18,130 nt of DNA from CAG-877 sp045627525 (GCA_045627525.1 JAZQNW010000004.1:1-18130), one strand, 5' to 3'. Counted from the first letter of the stretch, positions 7,361 through 15,687 are shown. The notes: generated by a model not told the origin, from the sequence alone. A program made the numbers and translations.

Positions 7361-8285
7361 AGCCATGACGACCTCCACCACTACTAAATCCTCCACCAGA
7401 AGAACCTATTGATGATGAAAAGCCACCGCCACCACCGGATGGACCACTATCAGATACAGTATAAGATGAAGTATGTGATCTTATAAATTGATCTTTTTTA
7501 TCAGTATATTTAATACTATTTTTATCTAAATATTCTTTAGCCTCCGTTGCTTTTCTAACCATCTTATTTTTCTTAATTAATATACCAACAATAAGTATTG
7601 AAATTAATAAAGATATAACAAAAACAGATAAATATGGTGGTACATATTCTTGATATAAAAAGCCATTTTTATCAACATGATAATTAGACATTTCATCAGC
7701 AATACCTTCATTATAATATTTTGTCATTTCATTAACAAAAGTATTTAAACCAGCTACATAATTACCACTATGAAAATCATTATATATACTATCTAAAACA
7801 TTTTCTACTCTATCACCAACATAATATAATTGACTATCTCCAAACATATAAATATTATAATATGGATCATTTACATAAGTATTTCTAAATAATAATATAC
7901 CACTATACTTTTCAAAATTAATACCAAAATCATTATAATCATAAAAATCAACAGCGTATTCCTCATTAACTTTATCATAAGTATAAGGAAGACTATCACT
8001 AACAAAAACTATATCAAAATTAGTTAATTCAGTATATTCTCCAAATAATTTATATATTTCTTGTTCTTCTTCTTCAGTTAATATATCAGAAAAATCATAT
8101 ATTTTTTCTGTAGCAGAAACAGATGGAGTTTTAAGAACATTATCTATATTGGTATTATTTATTTCCCATCTCTTATTAACTCCATAGTTTTCCATATCAT
8201 TTCTATCAAAAGTTTTAACAGAAGCAAAAACATTAAAAGGAAAAATAACTATTAATAATAATAAATATTTAATTAATTTTTTCAT
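7359..8285 (-). CDS. TPM-domain (YgcG/YdjH-type) secreted, membrane-anchored protein with Gly-rich tail
   Basis: The 308-residue protein has a signal peptide (KK then a hydrophobic core, likely cleavage after VFA near residue 21). An extracytoplasmic TPM domain follows (about 60-195: YDFSDILTEEEE, FDIVFVSDS, YSGILLFRN, YYNIYMFGD). A membrane segment comes next (about 219-237), then a cytoplasmic basic stretch and a Gly/Ser-rich end (SGGGGGFSSS, GGGFSSGGGRHG). This is the standard YgcG-family layout. Start: the ATG at 8285 lies in an ATGA overlap with the zinc-ribbon gene, with AGGTGG upstream; the frame reads seven codons further without support. The pair matches Bacillus YdjG-YdjH, which help place PspA at the membrane. 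That role is carried over from family knowledge; no PspA gene is in view. Confidence 0.87.
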   Translation of the reverse strand: MKKLIKYLLLLIVIFPFNVFASVKTFDRNDMENYGVNKRWEINNTNIDNVLKTPSVSATEKIYDFSDILTEEEEQEIYKLFGEYTELTNFDIVFVSDSLPYTYDKVNEEYAVDFYDYNDFGINFEKYSGILLFRNTYVNDPYYNIYMFGDSQLYYVGDRVENVLDSIYNDFHSGNYVAGLNTFVNEMTKYYNEGIADEMSNYHVDKNGFLYQEYVPPYLSVFVISLLISILIVGILIKKNKMVRKATEAKEYLDKNSIKYTDKKDQFIRSHTSSYTVSDSGPSGGGGGFSSSIGSSGGGFSSGGGRHG

Positions 8286-9370
8286 AAAGTTACGCCACCT
8301 TTCCATAATAAATAGGAAATAAGTAGACCTAAAAGAAATAAAACAATAAATATTACTACAAAATAGGCCATTGTTTTACCAAAATGAACTGGAATATTAC
8401 CTATAAATTTTCCTGTTTGACCATTCATAGCAAAAATATACATCTTACCATCAAACTTAACATTAACCATCCATACTGGTAATAATACATATTTCTTAGA
8501 AACCATTTTTGCTTCTAAAGTATTATTAATTACATATTTAGTAGTATAAGGAGGTCCATCATTTTTCATTATTACTTCTGATGTATTTAATGACCTACCA
8601 GCAGCATCTAAAAAAGCATCATTTGCCTCCACATCATATTTTTCAGCATAAAAGCCAGATAAATATGCATGATTATATTCAACTAAATCAGAATAATTAA
8701 ATGGTTCTATCGTATTCATAATATCATTATCAAACCTAGTGGATCCATCAACAGGTACTAATAAATAGTTCATCTCACCAGTTCTAGAAGTATGATAATA
8801 ATCAACTCTAGTATAATGTGTATCACCACTTCTCCACTTCTTAACTCTTTCAGCTTCACAATCTACAGTACCAGAAACATTAATATCATATAACCAAAAT
8901 GGAATATAAATTCCTCTTATTTTTTCTATATTACTTAAAGAATTAAATGACTTAGGAGCTAGTGGTCTACCCTTCAAAATATTCTTAAACGCATTCTCAG
9001 CAGCTTTTTTATCTTTTTTAAAAGGGATTACCATATCAGGATGAAACTTTCCTGATAATTTGCCTTTTAAAATTGAAGAATTACCACAATAAACACAAAA
9101 CGTAGCACTTGTCGCTTCATCAGCTACAATTTCAGCTCCACAGCTTTGACATTTATAAGAAACATAATTATTATTATCATCTTCTACATCTACATTATTA
9201 TTTACATCCTTTGCGGCATTACTTTTCTTTTTCATTTCTTCCATTGTAAATTCAGAATTACAATAATCACATTTCCATTTACCAGATTTAGGATTAAAAT
9301 TAATAGAAGCTCCACAACTAGGACATCTATTATCCAAAGTATTTTTATCAATTACTTTACTTTCCTTCAT
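8282..9370 (-). CDS. double zinc-ribbon membrane protein (YdjG-like)
   Basis: The 362 residues carry two four-cysteine zinc ribbons of TFIIB/rubredoxin type: Cys16-Cys19-Cys34-Cys37 (CPSCG...CDYC) and Cys74-Cys77-Cys92-Cys95 (CQSCG...CVYCG). An acidic Asn/Asp linker lies between them. A soluble domain follows with segments such as IRGIYIPFWLYD and YVLLPVWMVN, then one C-terminal membrane segment (about 335-358). Such proteins are predicted to face the cytoplasm. In Bacillus, YdjG works with the TPM protein YdjH and with PspA. The ATG at 9370 is chosen (GGTGA five bases upstream); a GTG five codons earlier is the alternative. It ends in TGA inside the ATGA overlap with the TPM gene, so the two are coupled. 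A precise biochemical role is not known to me. Confidence 0.85.
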   Translation of the reverse strand: MKESKVIDKNTLDNRCPSCGASINFNPKSGKWKCDYCNSEFTMEEMKKKSNAAKDVNNNVDVEDDNNNYVSYKCQSCGAEIVADEATSATFCVYCGNSSILKGKLSGKFHPDMVIPFKKDKKAAENAFKNILKGRPLAPKSFNSLSNIEKIRGIYIPFWLYDINVSGTVDCEAERVKKWRSGDTHYTRVDYYHTSRTGEMNYLLVPVDGSTRFDNDIMNTIEPFNYSDLVEYNHAYLSGFYAEKYDVEANDAFLDAAGRSLNTSEVIMKNDGPPYTTKYVINNTLEAKMVSKKYVLLPVWMVNVKFDGKMYIFAMNGQTGKFIGNIPVHFGKTMAYFVVIFIVLFLLGLLISYLLWKGGVTL

Positions 9371-9399
9371 AGTATCACCATACACCTATTATATAATAT

Positions 9400-9408
9400 A
9401 TTATATCA
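9400..9408 (-). promoter_or_regulatory. predicted extended -10 promoter of the zinc-ribbon/TPM unit
   Basis: On the minus strand TGA-TATAAT (9408-9400) is identical to the element before lepA. The -35 position overlaps the terminator hairpin of the ymfH-like gene and is a poor match. A second TATAAT (9393-9388) is too close to the start codon to be useful. Confidence 0.5.
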
Positions 9409-9414
9409 TATTTA

Positions 9415-9447
9415 AAAATAAAAAAATAACAGATAACTGTTATTTTT
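9415..9447 (-). terminator. intrinsic terminator of the M16 unit
   Basis: On the minus strand an 11-bp perfect stem AAAAATAACAG/CTGTTATTTTT (9447-9437 with 9432-9422) with a 4-base loop runs into a T-rich tail. The stop codon TAA of the ymfH-like gene (9442-9440) lies within the first arm, so the end of the coding sequence forms the hairpin. Confidence 0.9.
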
Positions 9448-10717
9448 CTTCTTTACATAAATATTTAACTACACATATATTAGTAAAATCTATATCTTTT
9501 ACAATCTTATTAAGAGTGTCAATATCCATATTTCTAATTATATCTACTTTATTGGGAATAATTTTTTTATACCTAATTAAATCATCACCAATATTATTAA
9601 CAACTGAATCAACATAATCAGACATCTTTACTTCATTAGCTATCCATACCTTTTTCATTCTAGTTAAATTTTCTAAAGAAATATCTAAATTATTAAATTC
9701 ATTCTTAATTTCTTCCAACAACTCATCAGGATGTTCTGTAGTTGCTACTAATATCAAATCTCTAAATCCATCAACAGTTTCCCAATCTGTATAAATACTA
9801 TTTAACAATTTTTTATTTCTAACTCTTTCTCTAAATATAGAAGAAGAACCAAAACATATAGTAGTTATCATTTCTAAATATAAGTCTAAAACAATATCAT
9901 CATATTCACTAAACTTATCAGTTGGTATTTTTAAACCTATCCCAACCTTTGGAACTTTAACATTAGCATATATAGTTGATTCTTTAATATTAATTTCTTC
10001 TGGTTCATCATATTTAGCTTTAACAGCAGCACCCTTATTTTCAATATTATCACAACATTCATGAACAATTTTGAGAGCTTCATCCTTATCAAAATTACCA
10101 ACTACTAATAAAAACATATTATTAGGACTATAAAAACTATTATAACAAGTATACAAATCTTCTTTAGTCATTTTCATTATTTCTGGTATGCTACCAGCAA
10201 TTTCAACTCTACGAGGGTTATTTTTATAAATACCTTCTCTTATTTTAGTATCAAGTTCCCATTCAGGCATATCACTATACATTTTTGCTTCTTCAGCAAT
10301 AATACCTTTTTCTTTTTCAACATTTTCATCAGTATAATATGGAGAATTAACAAAATTTAATAAAAATCTTAAATTATTATTAAAATTCTGTGTACCATAA
10401 CAAATATAATGTGTTCTATCAAAACTCGTAAAAGCATTACTACCAGTACCACTTTCTGAAAAGAAACTAAATGGATCAACTCCGTCTTCCTGTTCAAACA
10501 TCTTATGCTCCAAAAAATGAGCAATTCCATCAGGAACTTTAATTTCTTTATCCTCACCAGCTGGTATAAATCTTGTAGTATCACTACCAAATCTTGTAGC
10601 ATAACTCATATGATAATTTTTTTTATCTGGCATCGGAATGAATATAATGTCTAATCCATTATTTAATGTTTCAGTATAAACATCTAAATCTAAACCATTT
10701 AAACTAATTTTCTTCAT
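9440..10717 (-). CDS. ymfH: M16 family zinc peptidase, catalytic subunit type (YmfH-like)
   Basis: The 425-residue protein has the inverted zinc site HFLEH (His67, Glu70, His71). A downstream Glu (142 or 143, in EKEKGIIAEEAKMY) supplies the third ligand, so it should be an active metallopeptidase. The C-terminal half has a weak version of the R/Y substrate-binding element (FRERVRNKKLLNSIY). Its start overlaps the end of the ymfF-like gene by 14 bases, with a strong AGAGGGGG ribosome site inside that gene, which predicts coupled synthesis and a heterodimer. In Bacillus the same pair lies downstream of spoIIIE/ftsK, as here. Public names tie YmfF/YmfH-type proteins to 5-aminopentanol modification of EF-P; the actual peptidase substrate is unknown. 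No signal peptide is seen, so it is probably cytoplasmic. Confidence 0.9.
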   Translation of the reverse strand: MKKISLNGLDLDVYTETLNNGLDIIFIPMPDKKNYHMSYATRFGSDTTRFIPAGEDKEIKVPDGIAHFLEHKMFEQEDGVDPFSFFSESGTGSNAFTSFDRTHYICYGTQNFNNNLRFLLNFVNSPYYTDENVEKEKGIIAEEAKMYSDMPEWELDTKIREGIYKNNPRRVEIAGSIPEIMKMTKEDLYTCYNSFYSPNNMFLLVVGNFDKDEALKIVHECCDNIENKGAAVKAKYDEPEEINIKESTIYANVKVPKVGIGLKIPTDKFSEYDDIVLDLYLEMITTICFGSSSIFRERVRNKKLLNSIYTDWETVDGFRDLILVATTEHPDELLEEIKNEFNNLDISLENLTRMKKVWIANEVKMSDYVDSVVNNIGDDLIRYKKIIPNKVDIIRNMDIDTLNKIVKDIDFTNICVVKYLCKEEK

Positions 10718-11975
10718 TCTTTACCCCCTCTAATGAAAAGATAGTATCAATAGAAACTTTCTTCGCAACAGCTAATATTTCTTCCTTTGTTACTTTATTC
10801 ATCTTTTCTCTTTTTACATCTATAGTATCAGTACCAATTAAATCCATCATATAATAATTATCAATTATTCTAGCTTCACTCTCTTCAATTTCTTCTAAAG
10901 CTGTATTAAAATATTCTTTCGCAATATTAATATTACTCTCATCAAATTTACCATCTTTCATTTCTTCTAATAATTCTTCAATTAATTTAATTGTTTTATC
11001 ATAATTATTTTTATCAATTCCAGATCTTAAAATAAGAATATTATCTAATTTATTCGCAACACTAAAAATATAATAACATAATGAATTCTTTTCTCTAACT
11101 ACTTGAAATAATTTAGAATCTGTTCCACCACCATATATAATATTAAATAATGTTAATGGATATTTTCTTTCATAATCAGTTAAATTACTAATATTTAAAG
11201 CAATAGATAATTTAGTTTGTGAATTATCAATTTTCTCTTTAACAACCAAATTATTACTACGAGCATTTTTCTCATCCAATATACAATTTAAATCAAAATC
11301 ACTTCTTTTTTCTAATTTAAATGTATTTTTAACTAAATCTTTTATCTCATCAAAATCAATATCACCAATTATATATATATCAACTATATCTTTTTTTATT
11401 ACATCTAAATAATATTCATATAAATTTTCTTCATTAATATTATCTAAATCTTCTAAATAGCCTAACATTCTATAAGAAACAGGAGAATTACTATCATAGT
11501 TTTCTAACATTCTAATAACACTATAACTAGAAGTATCTTCTTTTATTGAATTAAGTGTTGTTTTAGCAGAAGCTTTAACAATATCTAATTTATCACTCTT
11601 AAACTTATTATCAATAACATCAGGATCAAATAAAATATCATTTAAAAATTTAACTGCTTCTCTTAAATTACCTTTTTCAGTATATTTATCATTTAAAACT
11701 GATAGAAAAATATATGTATTTGTATAATTACCAAGTCTAGCATTTGATATTGATAAATCAGCAGCATATAAATCTTGTGTTTTTATCGCAATATCCCTTT
11801 TACTTGGATATTTATGACTAGATTGAATTAACATATTACCTAAAATATTACGTTTAGTTATTTCTTCTTTAACAATTGGCCTTCTAAATGAAAGTCTAAC
11901 TGTAACTGTCTTGAACTTTTTTGTTTTTATTAGATGTAATTTATATGCACCTAAATCTTCTATTTTATATTCCAT
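10704..11975 (-). CDS. ymfF: M16 family non-catalytic partner (YmfF-like)
   Basis: The 423-residue protein has the M16 fold but no HxxEH. The corresponding region reads ILGNMLIQSSHKYPS, close in pattern to Bacillus YmfF (LxRGTxKYPS), so it cannot bind catalytic zinc in the usual way. It keeps the other half of the active site, the R/Y element LFQVVREKNSLCYYIFS in the C-terminal half. Together with the YmfH-like protein this makes a split-site pair like mitochondrial processing peptidase. The ATG at 11975 has GAGGTGA five bases upstream. The gap to deoD is only 42 bases with no hairpin, so the M16 pair is probably read from the deoD promoter. Confidence 0.88.
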   Translation of the reverse strand: MEYKIEDLGAYKLHLIKTKKFKTVTVRLSFRRPIVKEEITKRNILGNMLIQSSHKYPSKRDIAIKTQDLYAADLSISNARLGNYTNTYIFLSVLNDKYTEKGNLREAVKFLNDILFDPDVIDNKFKSDKLDIVKASAKTTLNSIKEDTSSYSVIRMLENYDSNSPVSYRMLGYLEDLDNINEENLYEYYLDVIKKDIVDIYIIGDIDFDEIKDLVKNTFKLEKRSDFDLNCILDEKNARSNNLVVKEKIDNSQTKLSIALNISNLTDYERKYPLTLFNIIYGGGTDSKLFQVVREKNSLCYYIFSVANKLDNILILRSGIDKNNYDKTIKLIEELLEEMKDGKFDESNINIAKEYFNTALEEIEESEARIIDNYYMMDLIGTDTIDVKREKMNKVTKEEILAVAKKVSIDTIFSLEGVKNEEN

Positions 11976-12017
11976 AATTCACCTCATTTTTTAGTATATT
12001 CTTTTTTTTATAAATTA

Positions 12018-12725
12018 TTATAATGTCGCTTCTAACGCTAGCGTAATCATATCATTTAAAGATTTTTCCCTCTCTTCACTTGTTAAACCACGTTTATCAA
12101 ATTTAGAATCAACTACTGTAAGTAAGCAAGTTGCTTCCTTGTTTAGTTTTTGAGCTAAATAATATAATCCAAATGCTTCCATTTCACTAGCCATATAATC
12201 TTCTTTAGGAAAATTACTCATAAATTTATTTTGATCAACATATGGATCAAAAACATCAGTAGTTAATATTTTTCCAGCATGAATATTAATATTCAATTCT
12301 TTTGCTTTAGAAATAATTGTTTTATTCAAACTATCAGTTGATGAATATTCCTTGTCAGTATCTCCATCAAATAATAATGGAAATGTATTTAAAGAATAAG
12401 AACTAGTTCCAAGTACAACATCAAGTAATTTAACATCAGGATGCATAGTACCACAAGTACCTATTCTAATTATCTTTTTAACATCATAAAAATGATATAA
12501 TTCATAAGCATAAATACCAATACTAGGAATTCCCATACCTGATGAAAATACTGTCACTTTCTTATCTTTATAATAACCTGTATATCCATAAATATTTCTT
12601 ACCGAATTAATTAATTTGTAATCCTTTAAAAAATGTTCAGCAATATACTTTGCTCGTAAAGGATCACCTGGCATTAATACAACATCAGCAATATCCTCTT
12701 TTTTACTTTCTATATGAGCTGTCAT
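12018..12725 (-). CDS. deoD: purine nucleoside phosphorylase, DeoD type
   Basis: Cleaves purine (deoxy)nucleosides with phosphate to the base and (deoxy)ribose 1-phosphate, for salvage. The 235 residues keep the E. coli DeoD active-site set at nearly the same numbers: His4 (TAHIES), Gly20 and Arg24 (MPGDPLRAKY), Arg43, Arg87 (IIRIGTCGT), the EMEA motif (181-184), the general acid Asp206 and Arg219 thirteen residues later. Ser90 of E. coli is Thr here, a mild change in the phosphate pocket. This is the hexameric trimer-of-dimers type, not the mammalian-like trimer. The ATG at 12725 is chosen over a TTG one codon earlier; AAGG lies nine bases upstream. It is the first gene of a unit with the M16 pair. 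Confidence 0.95.
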   Translation of the reverse strand: MTAHIESKKEDIADVVLMPGDPLRAKYIAEHFLKDYKLINSVRNIYGYTGYYKDKKVTVFSSGMGIPSIGIYAYELYHFYDVKKIIRIGTCGTMHPDVKLLDVVLGTSSYSLNTFPLLFDGDTDKEYSSTDSLNKTIISKAKELNINIHAGKILTTDVFDPYVDQNKFMSNFPKEDYMASEMEAFGLYYLAQKLNKEATCLLTVVDSKFDKRGLTSEEREKSLNDMITLALEATL

Positions 12726-12753
12726 CAAATCTACCTTCTTTCATTATAAATTC

Positions 12754-12762
12754 ATTATAACA
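12754..12762 (-). promoter_or_regulatory. predicted extended -10 promoter of deoD
   Basis: On the minus strand TGT-TATAAT (12762-12754) is an extended -10. The -35 region is a poor match and lies close to the ftsK terminator T tract. A second TATAAT-like hexamer (12748-12743) lies eleven bases downstream, near the ribosome site. Confidence 0.5.
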
Positions 12763-12771
12763 TAACTAAAC

Positions 12772-12798
12772 AAAAAGAAGTAGTCTATTCTACTTCTT
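12772..12798 (-). terminator. intrinsic terminator of ftsK
   Basis: On the minus strand a 9-bp stem AAGAAGTAG/CTACTTCTT (12798-12790 with 12783-12775) with a 6-base loop is followed by a short T tract (to 12772). The ftsK stop TAG (12787-12785) lies in the loop. Confidence 0.88.
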
Positions 12799-15010
12799 CA
12801 TTATCATCAAATTGTACTAAAACCTCTCTAGGTTTTGAATTTCCTGTAGCTGGACCAATAACTCCTCGTTCTTCAAGTAAGTCTATCATTCTAGCAGCTC
12901 TATTATAACCTATATTAAATTTACGTTGTAATAAAGATGCACTAGCCTTTTGAGTTCTAATAACAAATTCAACTATTTGATCATACAACTCATCTCCACC
13001 ACTATCTTCGGAAGAATTAACATTATCTTCACTTTTCGTAGTATTATCAACACTTTCTAAGTTAAGCAATGAATTATCATATTGTGCCTTTTGTTGTTTA
13101 ACAGTAAAATCAATTAAATTTTGAATTTCTTCATCTGTTATAAATGAACCTTGAATACGTGTAGGTGAATTTTGGCCTATTGGTAAATATAACATATCAC
13201 CTTTACCCAACAATTTTTCAGCTCCAGTTTGATCTAAAATTGTTCTAGAATCAATTCCTGAACCAACAGCAAAAGATATACGAGATGGAATATTTGCCTT
13301 AATTAAACCAGTAATAACTTCAGTTGATGGTCTTTGAGTTGCAACAATTAAATGTATACCAGCAGCTCTAGCTTTTTGTGTAATACGTAAAATTGAATCT
13401 TCAACTTCTTTAGCAGCTACCATCATTAAGTCAGCAAGCTCATCAATAATTACTACTATATATGGCATTTTAGTTAACTTAGCCTCAGGATCGCGATTAG
13501 CATTTTCCTTATCAACATAAGCATTATATCCTTCAATATTTTTTACTTTATTATCGCTAAATACCCCATAACGTCTTTCCATTTCAGCAACCATTTTAGC
13601 TAAAGCAACCGCCGCCTTTTTAGGATCTGTTACTACAGGACACATCAAATGAGGGATTCCATTATAAACAGATAATTCTACAACTTTTGGATCTACCATT
13701 ACTAATTTTACTTCATCAGGTCTAGCTCGCATCAAGATTGAACAAACAATACCATTTACACAAACTGACTTACCTGAACCAGTAGTACCAGCAATAAGTA
13801 AATGTGGCATTTTATTAACTTCACAAACTTCAGTATCACCCATGATACTCTTACCAAGAGGTACCATTAATTTCTTATCAAAGCTTTGCTTCATTCTTTC
13901 ACTAGCAATAATTTCATAAAAACTAACAGGAGTTGGATTCTCATTTGCAAACTCAATACCAACAGTATTTTTACCAGGTATTGGAGCTTCAATACGAACA
14001 TCCTTCTTTGCTAGTGCTAAAGCAATTTCACGGTTAATAGATAAAATTTTATTTACCCTAGTTCCAGATGCTATTTCTAATTCATATTGCGCAACAGTTG
14101 GACCAACATGAACTTCAACAACTTTACCTGAAATTTTAAAATCAGCTAAAACTTGTTCTAATATTTTTATATTTTTCTCAATAGAAGCATTATCCATACC
14201 ACCCTTTTTCTTCTTAGGTGGTGTAAGTAAAGTAATTGGAGGTAATTGATATTTTGGATTACTAACTACAACTTCATCATTCTTATTATTATCATTTTCT
14301 TCAACTACTACCTTTTCAGGCACCTTATTTAATTCATCAATACTAGATATTTTAATATGATTATCATCTTTTTTATCTTCATCATCAATATTACCATCTA
14401 TAATAACAGAAGATTTCTCATCATCAGTTGATGATTTTTTTGATAACTTATTCTTAACAAATTCTACAATTGAAAAACCAGTTACTAAGAAAATACCACA
14501 AAGCATTAATACAATACATATAATTTCCATACCAGTAAGTGAAAATAATTTAACTAATAAGCTTGCTAAAACACCACCTATTAAACCACCACCTACAGCT
14601 AACCAATTTTCAAATGATCCATTATTCATTATTCCATTAAAAGCTGCTACTAATTGATTAATTGTTTCTTTAAAAATTAATGCCATATTACTATCGTTTT
14701 GAATAACAAATTCACGATGCATCATAGTAATTAATCCTAAAGAAAAAATGTATATTCCTATCAATCTAGTCGTAAAAAAATCAGGTTTTTCTTTTTTTAA
14801 TAATAAATATACCCCAATAATAAATAAAACTAATAATAGAACCATATACAAAGAACCAACTAAAAACAAAGCAAAAGACGCAAATAGTCTTCCAACAGGT
14901 CCATATTTACCTATACCAAGAATTGCTATAAGAATAAATATTATTCCATATAATTCAGCTGTATATTTAAATGTCATTTTAACTTCTTTTTTCTTTTTCT
15001 TTTTAGCCAT
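12785..15010 (-). CDS. ftsK: DNA translocase FtsK/SpoIIIE
   Basis: Septum-located hexameric motor that pumps chromosomal DNA out of the closing septum. The 741 residues comprise: a Lys-rich N-terminus; about four membrane segments (20-35, 44-72, 82-97, and 138-184 as one or two); a charged linker (about 190-270); the alpha/beta motor with Walker A AGTTGSGKS (407-415), Walker B VVIIDELADLMM and the motif GIDSRTILDQTGAEKLLGKGD; and a C-terminal winged-helix gamma domain (about 674-734, LLQRKFNIGYNRAARMIDLLE), which reads the oriented chromosome sequences. The start at 15010 (MAKKKKKK) is chosen for AGGAG eight bases upstream; an in-frame ATG at 15028 lies before that site. FtsK versus SpoIIIE cannot be told from sequence alone. 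It stands as its own unit between two terminators. Confidence 0.96.
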   Translation of the reverse strand: MAKKKKKKEVKMTFKYTAELYGIIFILIAILGIGKYGPVGRLFASFALFLVGSLYMVLLLVLFIIGVYLLLKKEKPDFFTTRLIGIYIFSLGLITMMHREFVIQNDSNMALIFKETINQLVAAFNGIMNNGSFENWLAVGGGLIGGVLASLLVKLFSLTGMEIICIVLMLCGIFLVTGFSIVEFVKNKLSKKSSTDDEKSSVIIDGNIDDEDKKDDNHIKISSIDELNKVPEKVVVEENDNNKNDEVVVSNPKYQLPPITLLTPPKKKKGGMDNASIEKNIKILEQVLADFKISGKVVEVHVGPTVAQYELEIASGTRVNKILSINREIALALAKKDVRIEAPIPGKNTVGIEFANENPTPVSFYEIIASERMKQSFDKKLMVPLGKSIMGDTEVCEVNKMPHLLIAGTTGSGKSVCVNGIVCSILMRARPDEVKLVMVDPKVVELSVYNGIPHLMCPVVTDPKKAAVALAKMVAEMERRYGVFSDNKVKNIEGYNAYVDKENANRDPEAKLTKMPYIVVIIDELADLMMVAAKEVEDSILRITQKARAAGIHLIVATQRPSTEVITGLIKANIPSRISFAVGSGIDSRTILDQTGAEKLLGKGDMLYLPIGQNSPTRIQGSFITDEEIQNLIDFTVKQQKAQYDNSLLNLESVDNTTKSEDNVNSSEDSGGDELYDQIVEFVIRTQKASASLLQRKFNIGYNRAARMIDLLEERGVIGPATGNSKPREVLVQFDDNEEVE

Positions 15011-15040
15011 ATATATAACTCCTATCATCTATACAATTAT

Positions 15041-15046
15041 ATTATA
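15041..15046 (-). promoter_or_regulatory. possible -10 element of ftsK
   Basis: A perfect TATAAT occurs on the minus strand, preceded by AG and not by TG. No convincing -35 is found in the AT-rich stretch upstream. It is the only good candidate between the efp terminator and ftsK. Confidence 0.4.
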
Positions 15047-15103
15047 CTACAAAAATAAATTAAATTAATAGTTAAAAATAAAATTTGTCATAAATTAACT
15101 AAA

Positions 15104-15126
15104 TAAAAAAAGAGCCTTAAGCTCTT
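15104..15126 (-). terminator. intrinsic terminator of the rpmG-efp unit
   Basis: On the minus strand a 6-bp stem AAGAGC/GCTCTT (15126-15121 with 15115-15110) with a 5-base loop is followed by a run of T residues. The efp stop TAA (15119-15117) forms part of the loop, and the codons for the last residues form the first arm. Confidence 0.85.
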
Positions 15127-15674
15127 GATACATATTTTCCATCACTAGTAGAAACGATAACTGTTTCACCTTCATCGATAAATAAAGGTACGCGTATCAT
15201 TAATCCAGTTTCACATTCAGCATCTTTTAAAGCATTATTAGTTGTATTACCTTTTACAGCAGCTTCTGTATGAGTAATTACTAATTCAACTTTATCAGGT
15301 AAATCTATTCCTAAAACTTCACCTTCAAATGTTGTAATATATACTTCTAAGTTTTCTTTTAAGAATTTAGCTCCATCTCCAACAGCATCTTTACTTAATT
15401 CTAATTGTTCATAAGAGTCCATATTCATAAAATAATAAACATCATTCATTGTATATAAATATTGCATTAATTGCTTTTCAATTCTAGCAGTTGCAACTTT
15501 AACACCAGCATTGAATGTTTTTTCAAAAATAGCGCCTGTTCTTAGATTTTTTAATTTAGCTTTTACAATAGCAGCACCTTTACCAGGTTTAACATGTTGA
15601 GTATCCATAACTACATATATTGCACCCTCAACTTCTATTGTAATACCATTTTTTAAATCATTTGTACTAATCAT
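15117..15674 (-). CDS. efp: elongation factor P
   Basis: Binds between the P and E sites of the ribosome and rescues stalling at consecutive prolines. The 185 residues match the Bacillus protein end to end: KOW-like N-terminal domain, tip loop QHVKPGKGAA with Lys32 at the modified position, LRTGAIFEKTF, MQYLY, SYEQLEL, GEVLGI and the C-terminal TSDGKYVSRA. The ATG at 15674 (MISTND) is chosen; a TTG one codon earlier lies closer to the ribosome site and is unlikely. The tip loop is of the PGKGAA kind that carries 5-aminopentanol in Bacillus, not the beta-lysyl-lysine or rhamnosyl type. Third gene of a compact unit after rpmG and the 50-residue gene; its ribosome site overlaps the stop of the latter. 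Confidence 0.97.
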   Translation of the reverse strand: MISTNDLKNGITIEVEGAIYVVMDTQHVKPGKGAAIVKAKLKNLRTGAIFEKTFNAGVKVATARIEKQLMQYLYTMNDVYYFMNMDSYEQLELSKDAVGDGAKFLKENLEVYITTFEGEVLGIDLPDKVELVITHTEAAVKGNTTNNALKDAECETGLMIRVPLFIDEGETVIVSTSDGKYVSRA

Positions 15675-15681
15675 CAAAGAC

Positions 15682-15687
15682 CCTCCT
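15682..15687 (-). promoter_or_regulatory. ribosome binding site of efp overlapping the upstream stop codon
   Basis: A perfect AGGAGG lies seven bases before the efp ATG. Its first two bases are the last two of the TAG stop (15688-15686) of the 50-residue gene, so ribosomes ending there sit on the efp initiation site. Confidence 0.85.

Noticed and set aside
5041..9370. Possible use of the Mycoplasma genetic code (TGA as Trp), suggested by the AT-rich sequence
   Set aside because: The Trp codons I checked are TGG, and two genes end in TGA at positions that fit family lengths and ATGA overlaps. Read-through would add only one or three residues there, so those two stops alone are not proof, but the consistent TGG use is.
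10369..10602. Second minus-strand frame of 77 residues within the ymfH-like gene
   Set aside because: It overlaps the zinc-site coding region of an intact M16 protein in another frame and has no start signal; a shadow frame.
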